The notes under the pieces: generated by a model
Databases searched by the model: none
Told to the model about the DNA's origin: nothing
Seen by the model: the letters and a program-made list of their open reading frames with translations, nothing else
NCBI GenBank assembly: GCA_963781595.1
Contig: CAWAGG010000006.1
Span: 2,914,001-2,978,000, forward strand
Direction of reading: 5' to 3'
DNA from: JBEDUK01 sp963781595
GTDB lineage: Bacteria > Actinomycetota > UBA4738
DNA length: 64,000 nt
Part shown: positions 10,794 to 19,793 of the stretch, one piece after another
Numbering within the stretch: position 1 is the stretch's first letter
Layout: the number at the start of each line of letters is the position of its first letter
Position numbers and translations under genes: made by a program

Positions 10794-12368
10794 CTACACG
10801 CCGCCGCGCGCGCGTCCGCGCCGCGCGGGTCCGCCGAACGGAGCCCCCGCGCCGTTGGGCCCACCGTTCGCACCGTAGCCGTTCAGCGCGGGCGCGGCAT
10901 CGTCGCTGTCGAGCGCCGTTCCCCGGCCCGAGCGCAGGACGCGGTACTCCCGTTCGGAGAGCACGCGCGCCGCTCGGACCAGACCGAGCGCGATCCACGG
11001 CCACATGTACAGCGTGTCGTCGGTTCCGGCGTACCCGATGATCAGCACGATCCACCCGAATGTCAGCGCACGCGCGATCGACGCCATGGGTCCCTTCGAC
11101 GACGTCAGGGTCCGGTTCGGCCAGACGATCAATAAGATCGCGCCCGCCAGGAGCGCCAGCCCCACGATCCCCGCCTCGTAGAGGCCACGCACCCAGACGT
11201 CGCCGATGTAGTTGTTCTTCAAGCGGTTCTGCGGGTGCCGCATCCCGAAGGTGTTCGCGCCCAGGCCGATCAGCGGGGACTCCGGGAGGTCGCCCGCGGC
11301 GGTACGGAACTCGCTCGCGCGAGCCCGGCCCGTGCCCGTGTTCACGTTGAACAGCAGCGTGAGCTTCGACTTCACGCCGCCCAACACGGAGTTGTTCTGG
11401 TCCGCCGATCCCGTCTGCGTCGTGACGAACACGTAGCTCGCGAGCACCCCGACGAGCGCCGCCCCCAGAAGGACCAACCCGACGCGTCCGAAGCGGGTCG
11501 GCGCGCGGACACCGCGCCGCGTGAGGAACACGAGCGCGATCAGCGCGAAGAAGTAGCCGATCCATGCGGCGCGCGCGAGCCCGACGAGCATGGCGACCGA
11601 GCACGCGAAGAACCCGAACGCGGCGAGGCGCGGCCCGATGACACGGTTCGGCTCGCGCCACAGCGCGAAGAACATCACCGCCCCTGCTGCGCACGTCGAG
11701 GCGAAGATGTCGTGCTCGTAGGACAGACCGTAGACGCCGGGCCCGAAGTCGCTGTTCGCGCTGACGCCGAAGTGCGTGTTCAAGGCGAGCCGCGCCAGCA
11801 GCGCGACGATGCCGTAGACCGCGTTGATCAACACGATGCCCAGGAAGATCCGGGTCGCCGTGCGGAGCCGCTCGGGGCTGCCCATCGCGGCGTAGACCGA
11901 GTAGTACGCGATCAGCCCGAACACGATCAGGCCCATCGTCGGGAGGCTCTTCGACACCTCGGGCGAATACAGCAAGGTGCTCAGCGTGATCACGCACAGG
12001 TACGCGAGAAGCATGAACTCGGGCGCCCTCCAGCGGTTGCGCATCCCCGGGTTCGTCATCAGGTACGCGCGGATCGCGAACGGGATCACCGCCAGCATCG
12101 CCGGACGGAACGTCAGGCCCGCGATGTTGATGCCGTTGAGGCTCACCCCTCCCCCGCCGGTCTTCGCGGACTGTGTGATGGAGACGAACGAAAGGACCGC
12201 GAACAGGGCGTTCCAGGGCAGCAGGCACAGGATCACGCTGAGGGCGAGCCCGGCGGCGGCCAGCGGGGCGACCCCGGCCACGAGACCTCCGCCGATGCCC
12301 ACGGCCGCGGCCGGCAGCAGCGTGCCGCCGTCGCGCCGGAGGCGCGCCGCGCTCGGCAGCGAGCTCAC
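10794..12368 (-). CDS. O-antigen ligase/polymerase family membrane protein
   Basis: Multi-pass membrane protein of 524 residues, predicted to polymerise repeat units (Wzy) or ligate glycans at the outer face of the membrane. About ten or more hydrophobic helices are visible. The family block includes GLARAAWIGYFFAL, a large extracytoplasmic loop after ASYVFVTTQT, and SPLIGLGANTFGMRHPQN. The C-terminal tail is hydrophilic, Gly/Arg-rich and low complexity. Start GTG 12368 overlaps the upstream sulfatase-like stop (GTGA), so the two genes are coupled. Confidence 0.85.
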   Translation of the reverse strand: MSSLPSAARLRRDGGTLLPAAAVGIGGGLVAGVAPLAAAGLALSVILCLLPWNALFAVLSFVSITQSAKTGGGGVSLNGINIAGLTFRPAMLAVIPFAIRAYLMTNPGMRNRWRAPEFMLLAYLCVITLSTLLYSPEVSKSLPTMGLIVFGLIAYYSVYAAMGSPERLRTATRIFLGIVLINAVYGIVALLARLALNTHFGVSANSDFGPGVYGLSYEHDIFASTCAAGAVMFFALWREPNRVIGPRLAAFGFFACSVAMLVGLARAAWIGYFFALIALVFLTRRGVRAPTRFGRVGLVLLGAALVGVLASYVFVTTQTGSADQNNSVLGGVKSKLTLLFNVNTGTGRARASEFRTAAGDLPESPLIGLGANTFGMRHPQNRLKNNYIGDVWVRGLYEAGIVGLALLAGAILLIVWPNRTLTSSKGPMASIARALTFGWIVLIIGYAGTDDTLYMWPWIALGLVRAARVLSEREYRVLRSGRGTALDSDDAAPALNGYGANGGPNGAGAPFGGPARRGRARGGV

Positions 12369-13702
12369 TCGATGTACCCCAGCGCCCGGAGGTGCTCGAT
12401 GACCTCGGGGCTGCTCTCGACCTGCTCACCCATGGCCGCCAGTCCGCTGGGCAGGTGCTCCCGGAGCCGCGCGGCCACGAGCGGGTCGTCGATCGTGCCC
12501 GCCTCGAGCCGGTCCGGCCCCAGCTCGAACACCCGCTCGTACCCGTCGAGCGGGGCATGGAGCAGCTTCCGGTCGCCCTCGATCACCGCGAACTTCTCGT
12601 ACCCGTAGGCGATCCCCTCGGCCCTGATCGCGCGCGACGGCTCGGGAGCGAAGAGCGAACGTCCGTCCGCGGCCGGCATCGCGACGTCCGTCAGTTCCCC
12701 GAGCGTCGGCACCAGGTCCACGAGCGAGACGTTCTCGCGGATCTCGGCCCGCGGCACGTCCGGCCCGGCCATGACGAACGGCACGAGCAGGTGCCGCTGG
12801 AACAGGTTCTGACCGTGGCCCGTGCCGGCGATGCCCCGAGGGTCGGCGAAGCTCGCGATCTCTTCGTCGCGATGCTCCCAGAGCTCCTCCCCGTGATCGG
12901 CGGAGACGATGAACACGGTTCGATCCCGTACGCCGCCCGCCGCGAGGCCGGTCCACAGGTCCTGGAGCGCGGCGTCCACCGAACGGATCGAGGCGTCGTA
13001 CAGGCGGGTTCGTGCCTCCCGGTACACCTCGAACGCCGGCGTGTCGACGCGGTCCGTCGCCCGCGTGTACGCCCACCGTCGATACGTGCGTCCGCGCGGG
13101 ACCGCGCCGAAGACGTCGCGGAGCGAGCGAGGCACGTCGAGCGGCTCGTGGGCGTCGCCGAAGTGGAGCCACAGCAGGAACGGCCGATCCTGCTCCCCGA
13201 TCCAGCGCAGGCCGCGTCGAACGAGCACGGGCGCCGGCTTCTCGAGCAGCTCCTGGCGCTGGTAGCGGCCGGGGATCGGGAGGTTCGCGTTCCACACCGC
13301 GATGATCGCGCCGGTTGCGTAGCCATTCGCGCCGAGCACCTCGGGGAGGGTCGGAACGTCCGCGTCCAGCTTGGTCGGGAGGCTCTCCTTGGAGAGGTTC
13401 TTCATCTCGCCGGCGAGGATGCCGCCCCCGTGCCGGTGGGGATAGAGCCCCGTATGGAGCGAGACGACCGCCGGGCAGGTCCACGGAGAGACGCTGTGCG
13501 CCGACGTGGCGTGCGTCGTGCGCTCGAGCAGGGAGTCCAGGAAGGGGGTCGTGCGCCGTTCGTATCCATAGGCCGAGACCCGGTCGCGTCGCATGCAGTC
13601 GACGGTGACGAGGACGACGTTCGGCCGCCGCGGTCCACCGTTCGCTGAGGGAGCGGGTCGCGACGCCGGCGCCGCGTTGACTCCGGCGTCAGGTCGATCC
13701 AT
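12365..13702 (-). CDS. Sulfatase-like alkaline phosphatase superfamily hydrolase
   Basis: 445 residues, sulfatase-family fold. Metal-binding Asp is in VTVDCMRRD (D35) and the second metal site is SADHGEELWEH. The nucleophile region is SPWTCPAVVSLHTG: the formylglycine position is Thr75 and the usual Arg of C/S-x-P-x-R is Val79, so I doubt sulfatase activity; a phosphodiesterase or phosphotransferase is more likely. It ends HLRALGYIE. The N-terminus has no obvious signal peptide. Start ATG 13702 is preceded by TAGACT at 9 bases in a 24-base region shared with the divergent glycosyltransferase gene. Confidence 0.8.
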   Translation of the reverse strand: MDRPDAGVNAAPASRPAPSANGGPRRPNVVLVTVDCMRRDRVSAYGYERRTTPFLDSLLERTTHATSAHSVSPWTCPAVVSLHTGLYPHRHGGGILAGEMKNLSKESLPTKLDADVPTLPEVLGANGYATGAIIAVWNANLPIPGRYQRQELLEKPAPVLVRRGLRWIGEQDRPFLLWLHFGDAHEPLDVPRSLRDVFGAVPRGRTYRRWAYTRATDRVDTPAFEVYREARTRLYDASIRSVDAALQDLWTGLAAGGVRDRTVFIVSADHGEELWEHRDEEIASFADPRGIAGTGHGQNLFQRHLLVPFVMAGPDVPRAEIRENVSLVDLVPTLGELTDVAMPAADGRSLFAPEPSRAIRAEGIAYGYEKFAVIEGDRKLLHAPLDGYERVFELGPDRLEAGTIDDPLVAARLREHLPSGLAAMGEQVESSPEVIEHLRALGYIE

Positions 13703-13710
13703 GAGGGCAG

Positions 13711-13717
13711 TAGTCTA
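13711..13717. promoter_or_regulatory. Shared bidirectional -10 box
   Basis: Only 24 bases (13703-13726) separate the divergent start codons. TAGTCTA reads as TAGTCT (13711-13716) towards the plus-strand gene, 10 bases from its ATG, and as TAGACT (13717-13712) towards the minus-strand gene, 9 bases from its ATG. Both transcripts would be leaderless. Confidence 0.55.
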
Positions 13718-13726
13718 CCGCCTGCA

Positions 13727-14909
13727 ATGGCCCGCCGAGCCCGCGAGGACCGTCGTCGTTCCGACGTGGAGGCCCGGCCCCTCCGGATCGGGATCGAGGC
13801 CCACGTCGTCAACCGGCGGCCCAGCGGCAACGGCAGGGTCGTCGAGAACCTGGTCCGAGCGCTGGGATCGATAGGCGATCACGAGCTGTTCGTCTACGTG
13901 ACCGATCCGGACGTCGGCATCGGCATGGTCGCGGGAGGCGCCCGCCGGGACGCGTATCCGGAGGGTACGAGGCGGCGCGCAGCCCTTCGTCCGGATCCCC
14001 TTCGCGTTGCCGGCGCTCGCGGCCACGGATCATCTGGACGTGTTCCTCGCCCACGACGTGCGGCCGCCGTTCGCGCCATGCCCGGTCGTCACGCTGGTCC
14101 ACGACGTCGCGTTCGAACGCCATCCCGAGTTCTTCTCGCCGTACGAGCGCGCGTGGATGACGCGCGGCTTCCGGTACAGCTGCCGCCACTCCGCGGGCGT
14201 GATCGCCGTGTCGAACTTCACCCGCGACGAGATCGTGGCGCTCTACGGGGTCCCCACGGAGCGCATCACCGTCGCGCCGAACGGCGTCGAGGCCAGCCTT
14301 CGCCGACCCGACGCCACGTCGCTCCCCGCTGGAGTCCCCCGTTCTTCCTGGCCGTGGGGACGCTGCAGCCCCGCAAGAATCTCATCACGCTTGATCCGCG
14401 CCTACCGTTCGCTCCGGGCGCGTCGGCCCGAGCTGGGCGAACGGCTGGCGATCGCCGGCGCACCGGGCCACGGCGCGGACGCGATCCGGGACGAGGCCGC
14501 GGACCTGCGACGGGACGGCGCGCTCGTGTTCACGGGCTACGTCGGAGGCGATGACCTCCTCGGACTGATCCAGCACGCGACCGCGTTCGCGTACCCGTCC
14601 GTCTACGAGGGGTTCGGCCTCCCGCCGTTGGAGGCGATGGCCGCGGGCACACCGACGCTCGCCTCCGACATCCCGGTGACGCGCGAGGTGCTCGGCGACG
14701 CGGCCGAACTCCTCCCACCCCGCGACGACGCGGCGTGGTCGGCCGCGCTCGAACGGCTGGTGGACCAGCCCGAGCTCCGAGGCCGGCTCTCGGCGGCCGG
14801 ACGCGAGCGCGCCGCGACTTTCACGTGGGAACGATCGGCGGAACGAGCGCTAGAGGCGCTCGAGCGGGCCGCGCGGTGGCGCGCGGGAGGGCCGGCCCCG
14901 GGCGCCTGA
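13727..14909 (+). pseudogene. Family 4 glycosyltransferase, frameshifted
   Basis: A GT4 enzyme spread over two frames. It starts MARRAREDRRRSD with LRIGIEAHVVNRRPSGNGRVVENL in one frame. Near 13985 it moves to the frame with PFVRIPFALPALAATDHLDVF, near 14330 back for PPFFLAVGTLQPRKNLIT, and near 14393 forward again for LIRAYRSLRARRPELG to the end at 14909. The last shift looks like one extra T in acgcTtgatc. The donor-site motif YPSVYEGFGLPPLEAMAAGTP is intact. Three single-base shifts with otherwise perfect family sequence suggest sequencing or assembly error, though real decay is possible. Product would be about 393 residues. Confidence 0.75.
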
Positions 14910-14920
14910 ACGGCGCTGGC

Positions 14921-14926
14921 TATACT
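14921..14926 (+). promoter_or_regulatory. -10 box of phosphodiesterase-like gene
   Basis: TATACT ends 7 bases before the ATG at 14934, just after the stop of the glycosyltransferase frame. This fits a leaderless start. Confidence 0.5.
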
Positions 14927-14933
14927 CCAGCCC

Positions 14934-16595
14934 ATGCCTCGGACGCTCCTGGTCGGGTTCGACGGCGCCCTCCTGGACCTGTGCGATCGTTGGATCGCGG
15001 ACGGCCGGATGCCGGCGCTGGCGTCGGTCTTCGACCGGGGTGTCTCCGGTGGACTCCGCTCCGTGACGCCGTACAACAGCGCGGTCGCGTGGTCGTCGCT
15101 GGTGACCGGGACGAACCCCGGCCGCCACGGGGTCTTCGACTTCGTGCTCCCGGTTCGGGGTGGGTACGGCTATCGGGTCACGACCCGGCTGGACCGGCGA
15201 ACGCCCGCGATCTGGAACCTCGCCTCCGATGCCGGGGCGCGCGTCGCGGTCGTGAACATCCCGATGACGTTCCCGGCCGAGACGATCGACGGCGTGATGG
15301 TCTCCGGCATGGATGCTCCCGGTCTCGACGAACGCGCCGTGCACCCATCGCATCACCTCGCCGAGCTCCACCGGATCAGCCCCGACTACCGGATCATGTC
15401 GAAGGCCGCCCGCGCCGCGGAGAAGGGTGACTTCGGAACGGCCGAACGGGAGCTGACCGCGGTCCTGCAGGCCCGGTCGCGGTACGTGTGCGAGCTGGCG
15501 GCCGGCCGGGACTTCGACCTGGTCGTGGTGAACCTCGAGGCGACCGACGGGGCGCAGCACTTCTTCTGGCAGCATCACGACCCGTCGCATCCGAGGCACG
15601 ACCCCGCGCTGGCCGCTCGCTTCGGCGACGCGATCGGTCGCGTGTACGAGGCGACCGACCGCGAGCTCGGACGCCTGATCGACGCCTACGATCCCGGCAC
15701 CGTGTTCGTCGTCTCCGACCACGGTGGGACGGGCACGTCGGACTGGGTCGTGTTCATGAACGACTGGCTCGTGCACGCGGGCTTCCTCCAGCTCTCGCCG
15801 AAGGCGTCCGCATCGGCAGGCCAGCGCCTGTACGGGCAGGCGAAGCGCCGCCTCTCCGTGCCCGCCCGCCGCGCGCTCCGGCCCCTGTTCGGTCGGGTCC
15901 TCGAGCGGGCGAAGGGCGCGGCCCTCTACGGGGATTTCGACTGGTCCCGCTCGCGCGCGTACGCGCACATGCAGCCGGCGGTGCGGCTGAACCTCCTCGG
16001 TCGGGAGCCGCGGGGTTCGGTGACCGAGGACGAACGGCTCGAGGTGCTTTCCGAGCTCGCCGACAGCGCGATCCTGATGCGCCGCCCAGGCGACGAGCCG
16101 GTCTTCACCGCGACCGCCGTGAGCGACGACGTGTACGTGGGGAACGCCCCGGACGGTCCTGACCTGGTGCTCGAGCTGGCCGCTGGGATGCACGTCCGGT
16201 CCAGGAACACCACCGGCCGTCGTGGGCACCTGCACCGGCTCTCGGAGCTCGGGCTCTACGCGCCGTCGGGCGTCCACTCGCCGAGGGGGATGTTCGCCGC
16301 CGCAGGCGTGGGCGTCGAGCGCGCCGGACGGATCGGGGACGGCGACATCCACCAGGTCGCGCCGTCGTTGCTGGCGGTCATGGGCGTGCCGGCACCGCCC
16401 CTCGACGGCGAGCCGTTCGGCTTCGTCCCGAAGATCGTCAAGCAGGTTGACGGCCCGGGCGGATCGTCGAGCACGGACGGATCGGCATCGGTCGCGTCTG
16501 CGTCGGCCACGCCCGCCACCGAGCCGGCCGAGCTCGACGAACGCGAGGAGGCCGAGGTCCTCGAACGTCTGCGAGGCCTCGGCTACGTCGACTGA
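14934..16595 (+). CDS. Type I phosphodiesterase/nucleotide pyrophosphatase-like protein
   Basis: Alkaline phosphatase superfamily protein of 553 residues, function uncertain. Metal-binding Asp10 lies in LLVGFDGA; the likely nucleophile is Ser49 in YNSAVAWSSLVTG, followed by NPGRHGVFDF; the second metal site is VVSDHGGTG and a late His is in SGVHSPRG. A Ser/Thr/Ala-rich stretch precedes a C-terminal ERLRGLGYVD. There is no signal peptide. The next gene encodes a paralogue of similar length. The context suggests removal or transfer of a phospho-group in glycan assembly, but this is inference. Confidence 0.8.
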   Translation: MPRTLLVGFDGALLDLCDRWIADGRMPALASVFDRGVSGGLRSVTPYNSAVAWSSLVTGTNPGRHGVFDFVLPVRGGYGYRVTTRLDRRTPAIWNLASDAGARVAVVNIPMTFPAETIDGVMVSGMDAPGLDERAVHPSHHLAELHRISPDYRIMSKAARAAEKGDFGTAERELTAVLQARSRYVCELAAGRDFDLVVVNLEATDGAQHFFWQHHDPSHPRHDPALAARFGDAIGRVYEATDRELGRLIDAYDPGTVFVVSDHGGTGTSDWVVFMNDWLVHAGFLQLSPKASASAGQRLYGQAKRRLSVPARRALRPLFGRVLERAKGAALYGDFDWSRSRAYAHMQPAVRLNLLGREPRGSVTEDERLEVLSELADSAILMRRPGDEPVFTATAVSDDVYVGNAPDGPDLVLELAAGMHVRSRNTTGRRGHLHRLSELGLYAPSGVHSPRGMFAAAGVGVERAGRIGDGDIHQVAPSLLAVMGVPAPPLDGEPFGFVPKIVKQVDGPGGSSSTDGSASVASASATPATEPAELDEREEAEVLERLRGLGYVD

Positions 16596-16651
16596 CGGAG
16601 CGCCAGCCTGGCGGGCGGCGGACGCGGCCCGGGGGCTCCGTGACCCTCTGC

Positions 16652-16657
16652 TAGTCT
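16652..16657 (+). promoter_or_regulatory. -10 box before short leader ORF
   Basis: TAGTCT ends 8 bases before an ATG at 16666, which opens a 12-codon frame rather than the main gene. Confidence 0.45.
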
Positions 16658-16665
16658 CCCCCGCG

Positions 16666-16704
16666 ATGTCGCCCGCCCCGTCCGCGAGGAGCGTCCGCGG
16701 GTGA
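16666..16704 (+). CDS. Possible 12-codon leader peptide
   Basis: The ATG at 16666 encodes MSPAPSARSVRG and stops at TGA 16702-16704, which overlaps the GTG start (16701) of the phosphodiesterase-like gene. With the TAGTCT box 8 bases upstream it could be a leaderless leader peptide feeding ribosomes to the main start. Chance occurrence cannot be excluded. Confidence 0.3.
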   Translation: MSPAPSARSVRG

Positions 16705-18311
16705 GCCGCCTGATCGTGATCGGTTGGGATGGAGCCACCTGGTCGGTCGCCGATCCCCTCTCCGAAGCGGGGCGCCTCCCCATGCTCGCGTCGCTGCGCG
16801 CGGGCGGCGCCGAGGGCGTCCTCGAGACCGTTCCGAACATGAACAGCGCGCCCGCGTGGTCGACGGTGGCGACGGGACTCGATCCCGGGCGCCACGGCAT
16901 CTTCTACTTCGACGAACCGGTCCCCGGCACGTATCGGCGCACCGTCGTGAACGCGACGCGGCGAACCGGCACGACGCTGTGGCGCCTCGCGTCCGACGCG
17001 GGCAAGCGCGTCATCGTCGTGAACGTTCCCATCTCGTTCCGCGCCGAGGCCGTGAACGGGTTCGTCGTCGCCGGCCTCGACACGCCGTCGAAGTCCATGC
17101 CGGGGTTCACGTACCCGAACGACCTCCCCGCGCGGTACCCGGGACTGTTCGGCCGCTACGCGATCGAGGTCGGCGCCCCGAGCCTGATGCTGGCCGGCCG
17201 CGTCCAGGAGGCGAAGGACAAGCTCCTCGAGTGCGTCGACGGCTGGGCGGCCGTGACCGAGCGCCTGATGGACGAGGACTGGGACCTGGTGTTCGTGGTG
17301 TTCACGTCCTCCGACACGGCGCAGCACTTCTTCTGGACCGACGCGGGGCGCGCGACGATCGAGCGCGTCTACGAGGCGCAGGACGAGGCGACCGCACGAC
17401 TGGTCGAGAAGGCCCGTGCGGCAGACCCGGCTACGAACGTGATGATCGTCGCCGACCACGGCGGCGCGACGAACACGCGAGGCCCCGAGTTCATGCCGAT
17501 CTGGCTCGAGGACCAGGGATTCCAGGCCCGAACGACGGCGAAGCTGTCGTCGCGGTCGCTCGCGTGGGGGTTCCACCAGATCAACCGGCGGCTCTCCCGA
17601 GAGCAGAAGCTGAAGCTCGCCAGGCGCTTCCCCCGGATGCGGGAGCGGGCCGAGGCAGAGGCGAGGACGGCGTCGCTCGATTGGGCCCGGACCCGTGCGT
17701 ACGCGGACGGCCGCCGCGACGAGGTGCTCGTGAACCTCGCGGGCCGCGAGCCTGCCGGCCTCGTGGCCCCGGCCGAGTACGAGGGCTTCGTCCGCGACCT
17801 GGCGGAACGCATCCGGGGCATCCGGGAACTGGACACCGGACGCGCGGCGGTCTCGTCGGTCGTCGCGCGCGCCGACGCGTACCACGGGCCGTACGTCGAC
17901 CGCGCCCCGGACATCACCGTCCGATGGGTGCTCGACGGACGGGCGTTCGCGGGCTTCGCATGCGACACGCCGGCGGGGCGCGAACGCATGCGCGAGGTCG
18001 CGGCCCGACCGCCGTTCCAGCCGGGCGGCCATCACCCCCACGGGATCCTCGTGGCGCATGGCCCGAACATCGCGCCCAGGCGCGCGAACGGCGGTCTCGC
18101 CGACATCGCGCCCACGGCGCTGGCGCTGCTCGGGGTGCCGATCCCGGACGGGCTCGACGGCGAACCCCTCGACATGCTGGTCGGTACCGACGCCGTCCGC
18201 GCCGCGGCGACGGACGCGCAGGCTCCTCCGCTCCCGGACACGGCCACGGGCTATACGCCCGACGAGGAGGAGGCCGTCCGCAAACGGCTGGAGGACCTCG
18301 GCTACCTGTAG
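16701..18311 (+). CDS. Type I phosphodiesterase/nucleotide pyrophosphatase-like protein
   Basis: 536-residue paralogue of the preceding gene product. Asp10 in VIGWDGATW, probable nucleophile Ser49 in MNSAPAWSTVATG, DPGRHGIFYF, second metal site VADHGGATN, and GGHHPHGIL near the C-terminus. It ends RKRLEDLGYL, like the other alkaline-phosphatase-superfamily proteins here. Start GTG 16701 has GAGGAG about 10 bases upstream and overlaps a 12-codon leader frame. The substrate is not readable. It converges with the sulfatase-like gene at 18345. Confidence 0.8.
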   Translation: MSRLIVIGWDGATWSVADPLSEAGRLPMLASLRAGGAEGVLETVPNMNSAPAWSTVATGLDPGRHGIFYFDEPVPGTYRRTVVNATRRTGTTLWRLASDAGKRVIVVNVPISFRAEAVNGFVVAGLDTPSKSMPGFTYPNDLPARYPGLFGRYAIEVGAPSLMLAGRVQEAKDKLLECVDGWAAVTERLMDEDWDLVFVVFTSSDTAQHFFWTDAGRATIERVYEAQDEATARLVEKARAADPATNVMIVADHGGATNTRGPEFMPIWLEDQGFQARTTAKLSSRSLAWGFHQINRRLSREQKLKLARRFPRMRERAEAEARTASLDWARTRAYADGRRDEVLVNLAGREPAGLVAPAEYEGFVRDLAERIRGIRELDTGRAAVSSVVARADAYHGPYVDRAPDITVRWVLDGRAFAGFACDTPAGRERMREVAARPPFQPGGHHPHGILVAHGPNIAPRRANGGLADIAPTALALLGVPIPDGLDGEPLDMLVGTDAVRAAATDAQAPPLPDTATGYTPDEEEAVRKRLEDLGYL

Positions 18312-18341
18312 CCGGTCCGGGCGCCGCGGCGTCCGACCGGC
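18311..18341. terminator. Hairpin between convergent genes
   Basis: GCCGGTC (18311-18317) pairs with GACCGGC (18335-18341) in the 33-base gap between two convergent genes. There is no T-tract, so this is a possible two-way terminator only. Confidence 0.4.
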
Positions 18342-18344
18342 GGG

Positions 18345-19739
18345 CTATTCGATGTAGCCGAGCTGGCGCAGGTGGTCCGCGATCTCCTGGTCGGCCACGT
18401 CGCCCGACTCGTACCGCGGCTGGGCAGCGCGGCGCGCTCGCCAGGCATCGCGGTGGACCCGCAGACGCTCGAGGTCGGCAGGCTTGGCCGTCGACAGGTC
18501 GCGCTGCTCCTGCGGGTCGTTCGACAGGTCGTACAGGTACTCGGGTCCACTCTCCAGGCCGATGTACTTCATCGAGCCGTCGCGGATCGCGAACCCGGCG
18601 CTGTACACGAGCGGCGGCAAACTGTTCGCCTTGCCCATCGCCGCGAGCCGTGCCTCGACGTCCGCCGGGACCCAGCGAGTGGTCGATTCGTACTCGCTGA
18701 TCACGGCGCCGTTGCCCGCCATCGGCGTGCGGTCGCCGTCCGCGACGCGCCGCAGCCACGGCGCGATCCCGGTCAGGGGGACGACGCCTTCCATCCATCC
18801 CGACCCGACGTCGACGCCATGGCCCCAGACGACGAGCGGGACGTTCAAGAGCGTCTGATGCAGCGACGAGTTGTGCCCGAACAGCCCGTGGTCCCCGATG
18901 TTCTCGCCGTGATCCGAGACGACCACGACCACCGCCGGGCGGCCGCGCTCCTCGACGGTCCTGACGATCCGGCCGAGCAGCCAGTCCTCGTACCGCGCGC
19001 TGTGCCAGTAGAGGGTGCGGAGCGTGCGCACGTAGGCGGGCGAGGGATCCTCCACGCCCAGGTTGTAGATCAGGAACTTCCGCGGCCCCTTGCCCCCGCC
19101 CGACATCGTGAAGGTCTCGGGCCGCTTCCAGGGCGCGTACGGGTAGAACGGCCGCGGCGGGTCATAGGGCGAATGCACCTCCATCAGGTTCATGAAGGCG
19201 AAGAGCGGTTCGGCGCTGCCGGCCTTCGCCCGCGCGGCGAACGCGTTCGTGACCGCCCGGCCGCCCCGGTCGATCTTGCCGTAGAGCCTCCCCGCCTTGC
19301 GCAGGTACCGGCTCCACCTCCCCCTCGGGAGCCGGACGCGGTCGCTCGTGTCGTGGAACTCGTCGAACCCGCGGTCGAACCCGCCCCAGATGCTGATCCA
19401 CGTGTTGCAGCTCGCGGCCCACGTGCGGTACCCGCGTTCGCCCAGGCTCTCGGGCAGCCATTCGCCAGCGACGCCGCGCACCGCCGTCGCCGGCGTCGTG
19501 GGCCGGTCACCGGACCAGTCCAGGCAATCGTTGTGGATCCCGTGCTCGGTCGGGAGCTTGCCGGACATGATCGATGCGGTCGACGGCAGCGTCCACGGCG
19601 CCTGCGTCGTGGCGTTCGAATAGGCGACGCCCTCGCGGCAGAGCCGCTCGAGCGTCGGCGTCGGGAGCGGACCGCCCCATGGCTTGAAGGCGTCCGCCCG
19701 TGCGGTATCACAGATCACGAGCAGGATGTCGGGGTGCAT
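18345..19739 (-). CDS. Sulfatase-like alkaline phosphatase superfamily hydrolase
   Basis: 464 residues. Metal-binding Asp11 in LLVICDTARAD, second site VVSDHGENIGDHG, nucleophile region APWTLPSTASIMSG with Thr50 at the formylglycine position and Thr instead of Arg four residues later. This Thr form is common in proteins labelled sulfatase but lacks the modified-Cys/Ser signature, so a phospho-transfer or phosphohydrolase role is as likely. It ends HLRQLGYIE. The start ATG 19739 sits 10 bases after a minus-strand TATACT box. It is transcribed alone, downstream of the GT2 gene on the same strand. Confidence 0.8.
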   Translation of the reverse strand: MHPDILLVICDTARADAFKPWGGPLPTPTLERLCREGVAYSNATTQAPWTLPSTASIMSGKLPTEHGIHNDCLDWSGDRPTTPATAVRGVAGEWLPESLGERGYRTWAASCNTWISIWGGFDRGFDEFHDTSDRVRLPRGRWSRYLRKAGRLYGKIDRGGRAVTNAFAARAKAGSAEPLFAFMNLMEVHSPYDPPRPFYPYAPWKRPETFTMSGGGKGPRKFLIYNLGVEDPSPAYVRTLRTLYWHSARYEDWLLGRIVRTVEERGRPAVVVVVSDHGENIGDHGLFGHNSSLHQTLLNVPLVVWGHGVDVGSGWMEGVVPLTGIAPWLRRVADGDRTPMAGNGAVISEYESTTRWVPADVEARLAAMGKANSLPPLVYSAGFAIRDGSMKYIGLESGPEYLYDLSNDPQEQRDLSTAKPADLERLRVHRDAWRARRAAQPRYESGDVADQEIADHLRQLGYIE

Positions 19740-19749
19740 GGGGCAGCGA

Positions 19750-19755
19750 AGTATA
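19750..19755 (-). promoter_or_regulatory. -10 box of sulfatase-like gene
   Basis: Minus-strand TATACT, 10 bases before the ATG at 19739, no Shine-Dalgarno sequence. Confidence 0.5.
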
Positions 19756-19793
19756 GCGGCGGCCCCAACGCTGCCCCTGCGGGGCGCCGCGGG

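Noticed and set aside
14850..18059. 1069-residue minus-strand open frame
   Set aside because: Shadow of the two phosphodiesterase-like genes; Arg/His/Val-rich with no motifs, as expected from reverse frames of GC-rich genes.
12365..19739. Classical arylsulfatases
   Set aside because: Neither sulfatase-like protein has C/S-x-P-x-R; Thr occupies the formylglycine position.
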